Shown here: positions 17,810 through 25,720 of the stretch, piece after piece
How positions within the stretch are numbered: position 1 is the first letter of the stretch
How the letters are laid out: the number at the start of each line of letters is the position of its first letter
NCBI GenBank assembly: GCA_900766775.1
Contig: CAAFXN010000077.1
Coordinates: forward strand, 1-36,695
Reading direction: 5' to 3'
Source of the DNA: Bacteroidales bacterium
GTDB lineage: Bacteria; Bacteroidota; Bacteroidia; Bacteroidales; Paludibacteraceae
Length of the DNA stretch: 36,695 bases
Translations under genes and position numbers: made by a program
Notes under the pieces: model-generated
What the model was told of the DNA's origin: nothing
The model's database searches: none
What the model saw: only the letters and a program-made list of their open reading frames with translations

Positions 17810-20160
17810 TTTGTTTTCTCCAATCCAATACCTAATGTAACCATTATTCCCCGCGGGATACACAAGGTCATAGCCCGTCGTGCATCTGCCAATTCTTGGT
17901 CAAAACAATATTCCGTCAGTTCAGTCCCAAAATCGTATAGGTTATATGCTGTTACTTGTAGTTCAAAAGGAATAGCGCCCTTAGCTCCCAAAGTTTGGTC
18001 GCGCTTATTGATATTTCCTCGATAGCGCAATCTCAAATCCAAATTGAAGAACGCGTCCTTTCGCATGCCAAAGTGCCCGTCAGATACATTGATGCCCTTT
18101 GTATCACCGGGAAGGATGACAATATCTTTATCACCGTGAGTGTTGACGCGCTCTTCCGTCAGATAGTTGCAAAAGGGCGTACCATCCTTAAAGTGAAAAT
18201 TCAAAGAGAGTCCCCAATTCTCAGTGATATTTGTTCCCAACTGCAAGCGGCAAATATAGGCACGGTCTTGATCATACCTCCCTATGGCCTGCACCGGTGA
18301 ATTGGGATTGGATGCGTTTGTGGTGGTTTCCGCTTTTGTCATGGAATAACTGAGTGCATCCACATTGTTCGCAAGCGGTCCATTGCCGATTAGGGATGTC
18401 CCCGACATCTGATAACTTTGCCACGATAGAGAGAAAAATACTTTTTTTCCCGAGTAGGTGTAGCGTATCGTGTTTGACATATAGAATGGCGTATCATACA
18501 GCACTCCCGCTTCGGTGATTGCAGGGCGATAGGTCAGTATATATCCGCCGTTGTTAGATACGGCTATCGTTTGACAATTGTAATATTTCCGCGCTGTAGA
18601 AAGTATCGCAATTTCGTGTGCTCCTGCTATTGTGAATCGTATGGGTATATCTAGCACCACATACTGGGGTTGTTGTAAGCCTTTCTCTACCTGTATGCTA
18701 TTTCCTCCCCACTGTTCCGCTATGCGTTCAGAACCGACATAGCGGGAAGTCATATTCAGATAGTCCGAGCTCAGTAATTGCACCATATTCCAACCATATC
18801 TTGTTCGGAAGTTCCCTACGATAATCTCTGCATCGAACCATTTAGCAGGATGAAAAGCCAGCCCTACCATAGCCTCCCATGAGGGCATCACAAGATGCTT
18901 ATCGCACAAGACAATGCCGTCTAAAGCAACAGCCACATCGCCATATAACGTGAACCATTTTGTAAATGTTTTATGTGCAGATAGTCGGGCTTCATTCTCC
19001 AATATACCTGCCGCGAAAGCCTGGGAAGAAAACTGATAATCATAATAATCTGTCCTTTCCCCACCTGCATACCGAGCGTAAAGGCGGTTGCTCCAACTAT
19101 TGATAGTGGGACGGAAAAGCATCAACGAGTTATAGCCGTCCACCTCAAAGTGCAGCCATTCGCGGATGGGCAGTTTATAATTCACTGCCCAATTCAGTTC
19201 ATGCGTCAATCCATCGGCATACCATGGTTCCACCCCTTCCCCGTCTTGATCCACCACATTACGTTCAAATGCCAACTGATGATGCCTGATACGATGCACA
19301 CCATACGAAATCCCCGTGGTAAAAGTGGTATCGCGCGTAGCGAAAAATGATGCCGAATAATTGGTCATCATTGCCTGCTCCTGCGGGGCATAGTTCCACT
19401 CTGCATTCCAGTCTTCGCGATGCTGTGAGGAGAGGATATAGTGCATTCCCCAGTCGGATTGCACCAAGGGATAGTCTCCATCCAGCTGCACTGCATAGTA
19501 CGGAGCATCGTATGTGCCAAAGATGCCCGTTTCATCGCACGCCACTTGCCGACGCTGACCATAGTTCGCGTATATATGCTGGTATGCCGTTTTGCCTTTG
19601 TATGGTATAGCATATCCTGCTGCTAACTGTCCGAAGCCAATGACATGGCTACGATCCGTTATCGGCTTCAACTGTCTATCAGTAGCAGTCTGGTGAAACA
19701 AATGAATCATCTCTGCCGTCCCCGGAGAGATACCGCCTAAGTTCCCCGCATTACCGCTAAGCCATAGTTGGCTTTTACGCTGCGCATCGGGCAGGATATG
19801 CAGTCTTCCACGCTCAAAATCCAGCGTTAGATTCTGCTCTTGCATATTCATGTGAAAGAGTGTACTGCCCTCCTGAAAACGTGAATCAATACGAAAACCT
19901 TGGTAGTAAAACTTATTCCACTTGTAACTATTTCCGCGTATGGAAAACACTTTTTGATCAGGCAACGCCCATTCACCTGTCGTTTCTAATTCATAAGTTA
20001 CATAGTCGGACATATTATCCAGATAGTGCACTATATCGCCGGATTGATACCACTCTCGAAAGAACGTGCTATTCGCCGTATCAACGCCATAAGTTGGCAT
20101 TGCTTCTATACGAGACATTGCCAGCAACAAACATACATATATGGTTATTCGGTGTTTCAT
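17806..20160 (-). CDS. Large outer-membrane beta-barrel protein, function unknown
   Basis: A 784-residue exported protein with a signal peptide ending near IEAMP. After a short N-terminal domain, the sequence is mostly alternating strands rich in Tyr, Trp and Gly up to the C-terminus. The late strands (FNLDLRLRYRG, FELQVTAYNLYDFG) look like those of TonB-dependent receptors. The region IRGNSYKWNKFYYQGFRIDS resembles a degenerate plug domain, but no clear TonB box or carboxypeptidase-like domain is visible. It is coupled by ATGA overlaps to the 307-residue barrel upstream and the LTA-synthase-like gene downstream. A role in passing or anchoring surface glycan is suggested only by context. Confidence 0.65.
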   Translation of the reverse strand: MKHRITIYVCLLLAMSRIEAMPTYGVDTANSTFFREWYQSGDIVHYLDNMSDYVTYELETTGEWALPDQKVFSIRGNSYKWNKFYYQGFRIDSRFQEGSTLFHMNMQEQNLTLDFERGRLHILPDAQRKSQLWLSGNAGNLGGISPGTAEMIHLFHQTATDRQLKPITDRSHVIGFGQLAAGYAIPYKGKTAYQHIYANYGQRRQVACDETGIFGTYDAPYYAVQLDGDYPLVQSDWGMHYILSSQHREDWNAEWNYAPQEQAMMTNYSASFFATRDTTFTTGISYGVHRIRHHQLAFERNVVDQDGEGVEPWYADGLTHELNWAVNYKLPIREWLHFEVDGYNSLMLFRPTINSWSNRLYARYAGGERTDYYDYQFSSQAFAAGILENEARLSAHKTFTKWFTLYGDVAVALDGIVLCDKHLVMPSWEAMVGLAFHPAKWFDAEIIVGNFRTRYGWNMVQLLSSDYLNMTSRYVGSERIAEQWGGNSIQVEKGLQQPQYVVLDIPIRFTIAGAHEIAILSTARKYYNCQTIAVSNNGGYILTYRPAITEAGVLYDTPFYMSNTIRYTYSGKKVFFSLSWQSYQMSGTSLIGNGPLANNVDALSYSMTKAETTTNASNPNSPVQAIGRYDQDRAYICRLQLGTNITENWGLSLNFHFKDGTPFCNYLTEERVNTHGDKDIVILPGDTKGINVSDGHFGMRKDAFFNLDLRLRYRGNINKRDQTLGAKGAIPFELQVTAYNLYDFGTELTEYCFDQELADARRAMTLCIPRGIMVTLGIGLEKTK

Positions 20161-21080
20161 GGTTTCTTTCCGTATTTCGTCAATACTGGTACGTTGATGT
20201 CATAAGCCAATCCCACACGCACTTGGTGGAAAGGATAGTCCTTGATACCATACTGATACTCGGCAAAAGGTTCAAAGCCCTTGACATGCCCTGCCAAACG
20301 CGCCTTAATCGTCATCGGTCTGTCGCCGTCTTTCTCCCAACCCACATAACCGCTCCATACCGCACGTAGCGACACGTACTCGGACTTAAGCAACATCTGC
20401 AACCCGTACATCACCGCATCGTTCTGTCGCCCGTTGTCCGTTTGCCAGCAGAGAAAACCCGCTGACCCCGCAAAACGCAACTCTACTTTCGCATCTTTTG
20501 CATCCGCATACGGAAAGGTCTTTCCTTTGCCGAAATACAACGACTTGCCCACGCTCATATCAAAGAAATACCCGGGGTTATCGTAGTATCGTGCTTTTTC
20601 GAAACTACCTCCGCTGGCGGTCTTTATCGCTGCGCGGAGCGTGATATCCGGCGCGTACTTGCGGGCTTTCAGCAGTTGAATATCCGTAGAGACATATACA
20701 TCGCCCGCCTCATGTCCCGCCATTGGTATGCTGTCCTGCAAGCGGCAGGTGTGTTGCCGCTCTGTGGTCATACTATACCATTCCTGCACCGGCATCCATA
20801 GCGTCAGGTTCACGCGCTCTGTAAACAGCGGGACATACGCCCTCACAAACAGGTCTGCCGTCCGGTCTCCTTCATAACCAAAGTAGCCATCTCCCGCTAT
20901 TTCCAAGCGGAGATGGCTTTGTGTGCGCCCGTCCAACATCTCGGGTACGGGAAACGCATTGGGTCCGAAATACGCCGGCGCAATGCCCGTCGGCTCTCCT
21001 AAATTAGGATGCACTATCGGCACACGCGCTGACAAAGGCAACACCCACAAAAGCAATACGTACAAGGCAGACTTCCTCAT
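20157..21080 (-). CDS. Predicted outer-membrane protein, function unknown
   Basis: A 307-residue exported protein: a signal peptide ends at PLSARVP, followed by HPNLGEPTGIAPAYFGPNAF and then beta-strands such as HLRLEIAGDGYFGYEGD, VNLTLWMPVQEWYSM, and a C-terminal FHQVRVGLAYDINVP strand. The pattern fits a 12-14-stranded barrel. I recognise no named family. The gene begins six bases after dnaJ and overlaps the 784-residue barrel gene by four bases. This places it in the same message as dnaJ and its larger barrel partner. The two barrels may form one complex. Confidence 0.6.
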   Translation of the reverse strand: MRKSALYVLLLWVLPLSARVPIVHPNLGEPTGIAPAYFGPNAFPVPEMLDGRTQSHLRLEIAGDGYFGYEGDRTADLFVRAYVPLFTERVNLTLWMPVQEWYSMTTERQHTCRLQDSIPMAGHEAGDVYVSTDIQLLKARKYAPDITLRAAIKTASGGSFEKARYYDNPGYFFDMSVGKSLYFGKGKTFPYADAKDAKVELRFAGSAGFLCWQTDNGRQNDAVMYGLQMLLKSEYVSLRAVWSGYVGWEKDGDRPMTIKARLAGHVKGFEPFAEYQYGIKDYPFHQVRVGLAYDINVPVLTKYGKKP

Positions 21081-21086
21081 AACGAT

Positions 21087-22247
21087 TTATCCAAACAGGT
21101 TTTTGAAGAAGTTTTTCTTATCCGCCGACCCGGGGGCGATGTTCGGGCTGTCTTGCAGTTTCTCAATCAGTTTCTTCTCATCGCGCGAGAGTTTCTCGGG
21201 GATATACACGCCCACGTTTATCAGCAAATCGCCCGTGCCGTACTGCCGTCCGTATTGGTCTATCGAGGGCAGACCTTTGCCCCGCATCCGCAGCACTTTC
21301 CCCGGCTGAGTACCCGGCGTAATCGTAATCTTCACGTTGCCCGTCAGCGTCGGAATCTGCACCTGTCCGCCCAACACTGCCGTTGGCATGTCCAGCAACA
21401 GGTTGTAAATCAAGTCGCTACCATCGCGCACGAAGTCCTTGTGCTCTTCTTCCTCCACCAGCACCAGCAAGTCGCCCGGCACTCCGCCGCGCGGAGCCGC
21501 ATTGCCCTTCCCCTGCACCGTCAGTTGCATGCCTCCGGCAACGCCCGCGGGGATATTGATTTCTATCACTTCCTCATCGCGCACCACGCCCTCGCCGTTG
21601 CATTTCGGGCATTTGTTCTTGATGATTCGTCCTTCGCCGTGGCAGGTAGGACACTCTTCCTGCACCTGCATCATGCCGAATATCCCTCGCTGCGAGCGCA
21701 CCACGCGCCCCGACCCTTTGCAGGTCGGACAAGTCTCGCCGCCGCTGCCGTCCGCGCTGCCCGTACCTTGACAAGATGAGCAGGTAACCAACTTCCGCAC
21801 TTTGATTTTCTTCGTCGTGCCTGTGGCTATCTCCTCCAGCGTCAGGCGAACCTTCACGCGCAAGTCCGAACCTCTGCGCACGCGCTGCCCGCCGCGACTG
21901 CGGCCACCACTGCCAAACAAATCGCCCAAGTCGAACCCTGCGCCGCTGAAGATATCGCCGAACTGCGAGAAGATATCCTCCATCGACATGCCTTGCCCGG
22001 GTCGGAAACCGCCCATGCCGTCCATACCCGCGTGCCCGAATTGGTCGTAGCGCTGCCGTTTCTGAGGGTCGGAAAGCACCTCGTAGGCCTCCGCCGCCTC
22101 CTTAAATTTCTCCTCGGCTTCCTTGTCGCCGGGGTTCTTATCGGGGTGATACTGAATGGCTTTCTTGCGGTAGGCTTTCTTTATCTCGTCCGCCGTCGCC
22201 GTCTTCGATACCCCCAGCACCTCATAGTAATCTCTTTTCTCTGCCAT
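21087..22247 (-). CDS. dnaJ: Chaperone DnaJ
   Basis: A 386-residue Hsp40 co-chaperone that stimulates DnaK. The J domain has the HPD motif at residues 34-36. A Gly/Phe-rich linker follows (GAGFDLGDLFGSGG). Four zinc-binding CxxCxGxG repeats are present (CSSCQGTG, CPTCKGSG, CPTCHGEG, CPKCNGEG), and then the substrate-binding C-terminal domain. The start at 22247 (MAEKRDYYEVL) matches the family; the frame extends upstream to 22289, but those 14 residues come from repeat-like spacer. It lies downstream of grpE across a 120-base spacer that contains inverted arrays. Unusually, surface-protein and glycan genes follow directly. Confidence 0.95.
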   Translation of the reverse strand: MAEKRDYYEVLGVSKTATADEIKKAYRKKAIQYHPDKNPGDKEAEEKFKEAAEAYEVLSDPQKRQRYDQFGHAGMDGMGGFRPGQGMSMEDIFSQFGDIFSGAGFDLGDLFGSGGRSRGGQRVRRGSDLRVKVRLTLEEIATGTTKKIKVRKLVTCSSCQGTGSADGSGGETCPTCKGSGRVVRSQRGIFGMMQVQEECPTCHGEGRIIKNKCPKCNGEGVVRDEEVIEINIPAGVAGGMQLTVQGKGNAAPRGGVPGDLLVLVEEEEHKDFVRDGSDLIYNLLLDMPTAVLGGQVQIPTLTGNVKITITPGTQPGKVLRMRGKGLPSIDQYGRQYGTGDLLINVGVYIPEKLSRDEKKLIEKLQDSPNIAPGSADKKNFFKNLFG

Positions 22248-22285
22248 ACTATTATAATTTGAAAATGAAAAACGTCTTAATTTGA

Positions 22286-22364
22286 CCATTTTACAATTTA
22301 CAATCTGACAATTTTACACCGCATGGTCAATTGTAAAATAGTAAATTGTCAAATTGTCAAATAT
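22286..22364. repeat. Inverted arrays of 7-8-mers around a GCATG core
   Basis: The left arm holds units such as ATTTTACA, ATTTACA, ATCTGACA and ATTTTACA (about 22288-22318). The core is CCGCATGGTC (22319-22328). The right arm reads AATTGTAAAATAG, then AAATTGTC twice. On the reverse strand the right arm shows the same ATTTGACA/ATTTTACA units, so the arms could pair. The GCATG core recalls that at 5143-5147, and GGTCAATT recurs at 28651-28658 beside another array. The element separates grpE from dnaJ. Confidence 0.7.
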
Positions 22365-22367
22365 CCG

Positions 22368-23003
22368 TTATTCTCCCACAACCACTTTGGCGAAGCGAAT
22401 CACTTTCTCGCCCAATTTGTAGCCTTTCTGCGTGCAGTCAATCACTTTTCCCTTATTCTCCTCGCCTGCCGCGAAGGTCGTTACTGCCTCGTGCTCATCG
22501 GTGTTGAAGTCCGCATTCTCCGTCTCTATCGCATGCACATCGTGCTTGTCGAGGAACGTGATGAACTTCTGATGAATCAACTCGATGCCCGACCGCAGGC
22601 TCTCGATATCCTCCGTCTTCTGCATGGCAGCCTGCGCGCGCTCAAAGTCGTCCACCAGCGCCAACATCTCCGTAAAGATTTTCTCGCCGGCGGTCTCCAT
22701 CAGCGCCAACTTCTCTTTGTTCGTGCGGCGACGATAGTTGTCAAACTCCGCCATCATGCGCAGGTTCTTGTCTTCCAACTCCGCCACGCGAGCCGTCAGC
22801 GTCTCCACCTCTTGGTGCAAATCCGCCTGCGGAGCCTCTTGCTCTGCCGTCTCTTCCGCAGCAGGTGCCGCACTCTCTTCCGCAGCCGTCTCAACGGTTG
22901 CCGTCTCTGCCTCAGGCATCACTTCGTTCTTCACTTCCTGCTCCATCTCGGGAGCCTTCTTTTCTGTATTCTCTTCCATCTTTCGCTTGTTTTTCTTGCT
23001 CAT
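22368..23003 (-). CDS. grpE: Nucleotide exchange factor GrpE
   Basis: A 211-residue nucleotide-exchange factor for DnaK. An acidic, low-complexity Glu/Ala-rich N-terminus (to about 70) is followed by the long helix containing MAEFDNYRRRTNKEK. The C-terminal beta domain has DEHEAVTTF and GYKLGEKVIRFAKVVVGE, the family signature. The start is taken at 23003 (MSKKNKRK). An ATG at 23045 and the frame up to 23078 would run into the palindromic motif at 23053-23069, which looks regulatory. The neighbour dnaJ makes this a heat-shock operon; dnaK is not in the window. Confidence 0.92.
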   Translation of the reverse strand: MSKKNKRKMEENTEKKAPEMEQEVKNEVMPEAETATVETAAEESAAPAAEETAEQEAPQADLHQEVETLTARVAELEDKNLRMMAEFDNYRRRTNKEKLALMETAGEKIFTEMLALVDDFERAQAAMQKTEDIESLRSGIELIHQKFITFLDKHDVHAIETENADFNTDEHEAVTTFAAGEENKGKVIDCTQKGYKLGEKVIRFAKVVVGE

Positions 23004-23052
23004 AGTTCGTATAGGTTTTAGTATTTTGTTCCAAATCGTTTTCATATCATCG

Positions 23053-23069
23053 ACTGCCATTTTGTCAGT
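23053..23069. promoter_or_regulatory. 17-base imperfect palindrome upstream of grpE, copy 1
   Basis: ACTGCCATTTTGTCAGT: seven-base arms match in six positions around TTT. With the adjacent TGCCA (23071-23075) it forms three TGYCA units spaced every eight bases. It lies about 50 bases upstream of the preferred grpE start. The identical 17-mer recurs at 23289-23305. A heat-shock operator or an unusual promoter element is a reasonable inference, but no such regulator is identified here. Confidence 0.5.
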
Positions 23070-23114
23070 CTGCCACACGCCGACACACCCGACTTTTCGT
23101 CGGAACAGGGTCGA

Positions 23115-23235
23115 GACATTTACCCGACATTTACCTGACGCTTACCTGACTTTTCCGCGGGTCTGTCGCGGGTCTGTCGCGGGTCTATCGTAACATTACC
23201 GCAGGTCCCCCGCAGGTCGTCCGCGGGTCGGCAAC
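23115..23235. repeat. 11-base periodic tandem array, about 11 units
   Basis: Read in 11-base steps from 23115 the spacer gives GACATTTACCC, GACATTTACCT, GACGCTTACCT, GACTTTTCCGC, GGGTCTGTCGC twice, GGGTCTATCGT, AACATTACCGC, AGGTCCCCCGC, AGGTCGTCCGC and GGGTCGGCAAC. Neighbouring units are alike and drift gradually, as in an aged tandem array. It fills most of the 300-base gap between yjjG-like and grpE genes and sits between the two identical 17-base palindromes. Confidence 0.75.
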
Positions 23236-23288
23236 ACCTCAAACGGCGCTAACCCACATATCGCAAATACCATGCCACAGCCCCAAAA

Positions 23289-23305
23289 ACTGCCATTTTG
23301 TCAGT
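23289..23305. promoter_or_regulatory. 17-base imperfect palindrome upstream of grpE, copy 2
   Basis: This is an exact second copy of ACTGCCATTTTGTCAGT, in the same orientation as copy 1 and 236 bases farther from grpE. It ends one base before the stop codon of the HAD phosphatase gene (minus strand). Only two TGYCA units are present here. It could be a second operator for grpE-dnaJ, or the pair could mark the ends of an inserted segment. Confidence 0.5.
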
Positions 23306-24031
23306 TCACAGCACCTCCATCACATCCCGCAAACGCCTCACCGCCTGCACACCCTCGGGCAACGCCTGCGCCGACGGCTCCGGACTAATCCACACCGCGT
23401 CAATCCCGGCATTCATCGCCCCTTCGATGTCGCTGCCCCAACTGTCGCCCACCATCACCACCTCCTCTTTCTCCAAATTCGGCAACTCTCTGCGGTTCAT
23501 CTCCATCGCCACCTCAAATATCCGCACCCCGGGCTTCAACGCACCCACCTCCTCGCTCAGCACCACGTGCCGGAAATACGGCAGTAGCCCCGACTTCTCC
23601 AGTTTGTAGTGCTGCACTTCGACGAATCCGTTGCTCACCACTGTCAGCGCGTACTTCCCCGCCAGATACGCCACCACCTCCCGTGCATCGGGCAGCAGTC
23701 GGAAATGCGCATTGGTCTGCGCCAAGAAGAGCGCACTCATCTCCATCGCCAGCGGCTTAAACGCCTCGCCATCCTCCTTCGCAATGCCTTTCACCGCGCA
23801 TATCGGGTGCAAAAACCTATCCATCATCAGGAAAGGTCTGTCTATCTGCCCATGCCCGTACAGGTGCCACAACTCCGCATTGTGCGTGTGGTAAGCCTCA
23901 TACCAATCCTCGAAAGGCACACCCCATTCCGCAATCTTAAACTGCTGATACACATCTTCTTGCGCCAATCGAGCCGCCGTACCCCAATCGCCCAAAGTAT
24001 CATCCCAATCAATAAAAACCGCCTTCTTCAT
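23306..24031 (-). CDS. YjjG-family HAD phosphatase
   Basis: A 241-residue cytoplasmic haloacid-dehalogenase-type phosphatase, closest to the YjjG/YfnB nucleotidases that clear non-canonical pyrimidine nucleotides. Motif I is DWDDT (residues 8-12), motif II VVSNG, motif III the Lys of GALKPG, and motif IV GDSWGSDIEGAMNAG. The cap region carries NAELWHLYGHGQIDR, matching the YjjG pattern of N-LW-Y-G-I. It begins 14 bases after ruvB and is probably in the same message. Its exact substrate is inferred from the family. Confidence 0.82.
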   Translation of the reverse strand: MKKAVFIDWDDTLGDWGTAARLAQEDVYQQFKIAEWGVPFEDWYEAYHTHNAELWHLYGHGQIDRPFLMMDRFLHPICAVKGIAKEDGEAFKPLAMEMSALFLAQTNAHFRLLPDAREVVAYLAGKYALTVVSNGFVEVQHYKLEKSGLLPYFRHVVLSEEVGALKPGVRIFEVAMEMNRRELPNLEKEEVVMVGDSWGSDIEGAMNAGIDAVWISPEPSAQALPEGVQAVRRLRDVMEVL

Positions 24032-24045
24032 GTCTGCATTTCAAA

Positions 24046-25059
24046 TTAAAATAGCGTCGGTGTCCCCGTATTGAACGGTGTTTTCCCCAAATGACGATAC
24101 GCCAGTTCCGTAACTTCCCGTCCGCGGGGAGTGCGCTTGATGAAGCCCTCCTTAATTAAATAAGGTTCGTACACATCCTCTATCGTTCCGGGGTCCTCGC
24201 CCATCGCCGTGGCAATGGTGTTCAAGCCCACAGGACCACCCTTGAACTTATCAATTATCGTTGTAAGCAACTTATTATCAATCTGGTCCAAGCCATAGGT
24301 GTCGATATTCAACGCCTCCAGCCCGTAGTTGGCAATGTCCAAATCAATCCGTCCGTCGCCCTTCACCTGTGCGAAGTCGCGCACTCGCCGCAAGAGCGAG
24401 TTGGCGATACGCGGCGTACCTCGACTGCGGCGGGCTATCTCCCCTGCCGCCTTGCTGTCAATCTCCACGCCCAGCAATCCCGCACTGCGCGCTACAATCC
24501 CCGCCAGCACATCCGCGTCGTAGTACTCCAAGTGGCAGTTGATACCGAACCGCGCCCTGAGAGGCGATGTCAGCAAGCCGCTGCGCGTGGTCGCACCAAT
24601 CAGGGTGAAGCGATTCAGGTCAATCTGTATCGTGCGAGCAGATGGACCCTTATCTATCATAATATCAATACGATAGTCCTCCATCGCCGAGTACAGGTAC
24701 TCTTCCACCACCGGCGACAAGCGGTGTATCTCGTCGATGAACAGCACATCGTTCGGCTCCAACGAGGTCAACAATCCTGCCAAGTCGCCGGGCTTATCCA
24801 GCACCGGACCGCTCGTTACCTTAAAGCCCACCCCCAACTCGTTGGCGATGATGTTGCTCAGCGTGGTCTTTCCCAATCCCGGAGGTCCGAAGAGCAAGAC
24901 ATGGTCAAGGCTCTCACCACGCATGCGAGCCGCCTGCACAAAGATACGCAGGTTGCTCACCACCTTGCTCTGCCCCGCAAAATCGGCAAAGCACAACGGA
25001 CGTAAGGCATTATCCTGCTCCTTCTCCGTCATCTGCTGTCGTATATCGTAATCACTCAT
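24046..25059 (-). CDS. ruvB: Holliday junction branch migration helicase RuvB
   Basis: A 337-residue hexameric AAA+ motor that, with RuvA, drives branch migration of Holliday junctions. Walker A GPPGLGKT is at about residues 58-65, Walker B is VLFIDEIHRL, sensor 1 is LIGATTRSGLL, and the arginine-finger region SPLRARFGI follows. The C-terminal winged helix contains GGPVGLNTIATAMGED and PYLIKEGFI, the DNA-binding wing. The length is standard. The ATG lies three bases after the GldA-like ABC gene stop. ruvA and ruvC are not nearby, which is common in this phylum. Confidence 0.96.
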   Translation of the reverse strand: MSDYDIRQQMTEKEQDNALRPLCFADFAGQSKVVSNLRIFVQAARMRGESLDHVLLFGPPGLGKTTLSNIIANELGVGFKVTSGPVLDKPGDLAGLLTSLEPNDVLFIDEIHRLSPVVEEYLYSAMEDYRIDIMIDKGPSARTIQIDLNRFTLIGATTRSGLLTSPLRARFGINCHLEYYDADVLAGIVARSAGLLGVEIDSKAAGEIARRSRGTPRIANSLLRRVRDFAQVKGDGRIDLDIANYGLEALNIDTYGLDQIDNKLLTTIIDKFKGGPVGLNTIATAMGEDPGTIEDVYEPYLIKEGFIKRTPRGREVTELAYRHLGKTPFNTGTPTLF

Positions 25060-25062
25060 AGT

Positions 25063-25713
25063 CTAACAAGTACATTTTCGGAAGGTTTCTTCCAAGTTCT
25101 CTATTTCTCCTATCGGCTTATCCGCCTTCACCACGCCGTGGTCGAGTATCACCACGCGGCTGCACACCTCCTGCACCTCTTGCAGGATATGCGTGGAGAG
25201 GACTATCGTCCGCTGCTTGCCCTCCGTGCGTATCAGGTCGCGTATCTCAACCAATTGGTTGGGGTCTAATCCCGTGGTAGGCTCGTCTAAAATCAGCATC
25301 TCGGGCTCGCCCAACAACGCCTGCGCCAAGCCCACCCGCTGCCGATAGCCCTTGCTCAACTGCCCGATTTTCTTGTGCGCCTCAGCCGTCAGCCCCACAC
25401 GCGCTATCAACTCCTCCACTTGTTGCCGACCCTTGCCATCCTCCGTCATCCGCTCCATAAATTGCAGATACTCACGCACATACATCTCCTCATAGAGCGG
25501 GTTTCGCTCCGGCAGATAGCCTATGCGCCGCGGGGCGATTACCTGCCCGCTGTCTGCCTTCCACAAGCCGATGACTATCTTCATCAGCGTGGATTTGCCG
25601 GCACCGTTGGGTCCGAGCAAGCCCACAATCTCCCCCTCGCCAATCGCCAACGACACATCCCGCAGCACCTGCTGCTTACCAAACGACTTACTTATATGTT
25701 CTAAAGTTACCAT
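25063..25713 (-). CDS. GldA-like ABC-2 transporter ATPase
   Basis: A 216-residue ABC ATPase resembling GldA, the ATPase linked to gliding and export in Bacteroidota. Walker A GPNGAGKS is at about residues 34-41. The diagnostic phrase RIGYLPERNPLYEEMYVREYL follows, then the signature LSKGYRQR, Walker B MLILDEPTTGLDP and the switch LSTHIL. The start is the ATG at 25713 (MVTLEHISKSF). The open frame continues 34 codons upstream, but that stretch is translated dispersed repeat and is not counted. It ends soon after the core (ETFRKCTC). No permease gene is adjacent, so its partner is elsewhere. It is three bases from ruvB. Confidence 0.82.
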   Translation of the reverse strand: MVTLEHISKSFGKQQVLRDVSLAIGEGEIVGLLGPNGAGKSTLMKIVIGLWKADSGQVIAPRRIGYLPERNPLYEEMYVREYLQFMERMTEDGKGRQQVEELIARVGLTAEAHKKIGQLSKGYRQRVGLAQALLGEPEMLILDEPTTGLDPNQLVEIRDLIRTEGKQRTIVLSTHILQEVQEVCSRVVILDHGVVKADKPIGEIENLEETFRKCTC

Positions 25714-25720
25714 GTTTTTT

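Noticed and set aside
17810..17863. N-terminal extension of the LTA-synthase-like protein
   Set aside because: The extra 18 residues overlap the end of the upstream barrel gene, and the ATG at 17809 forms the usual ATGA junction with a good membrane-anchor start.
22248..22289. N-terminal extension of DnaJ
   Set aside because: DnaJ proteins begin just before the DYYEVLG motif; the extension is translated AT-rich spacer repeat.
23115..23235. Possible CRISPR array
   Set aside because: Units are contiguous 11-mers without spacers and there are no cas genes.
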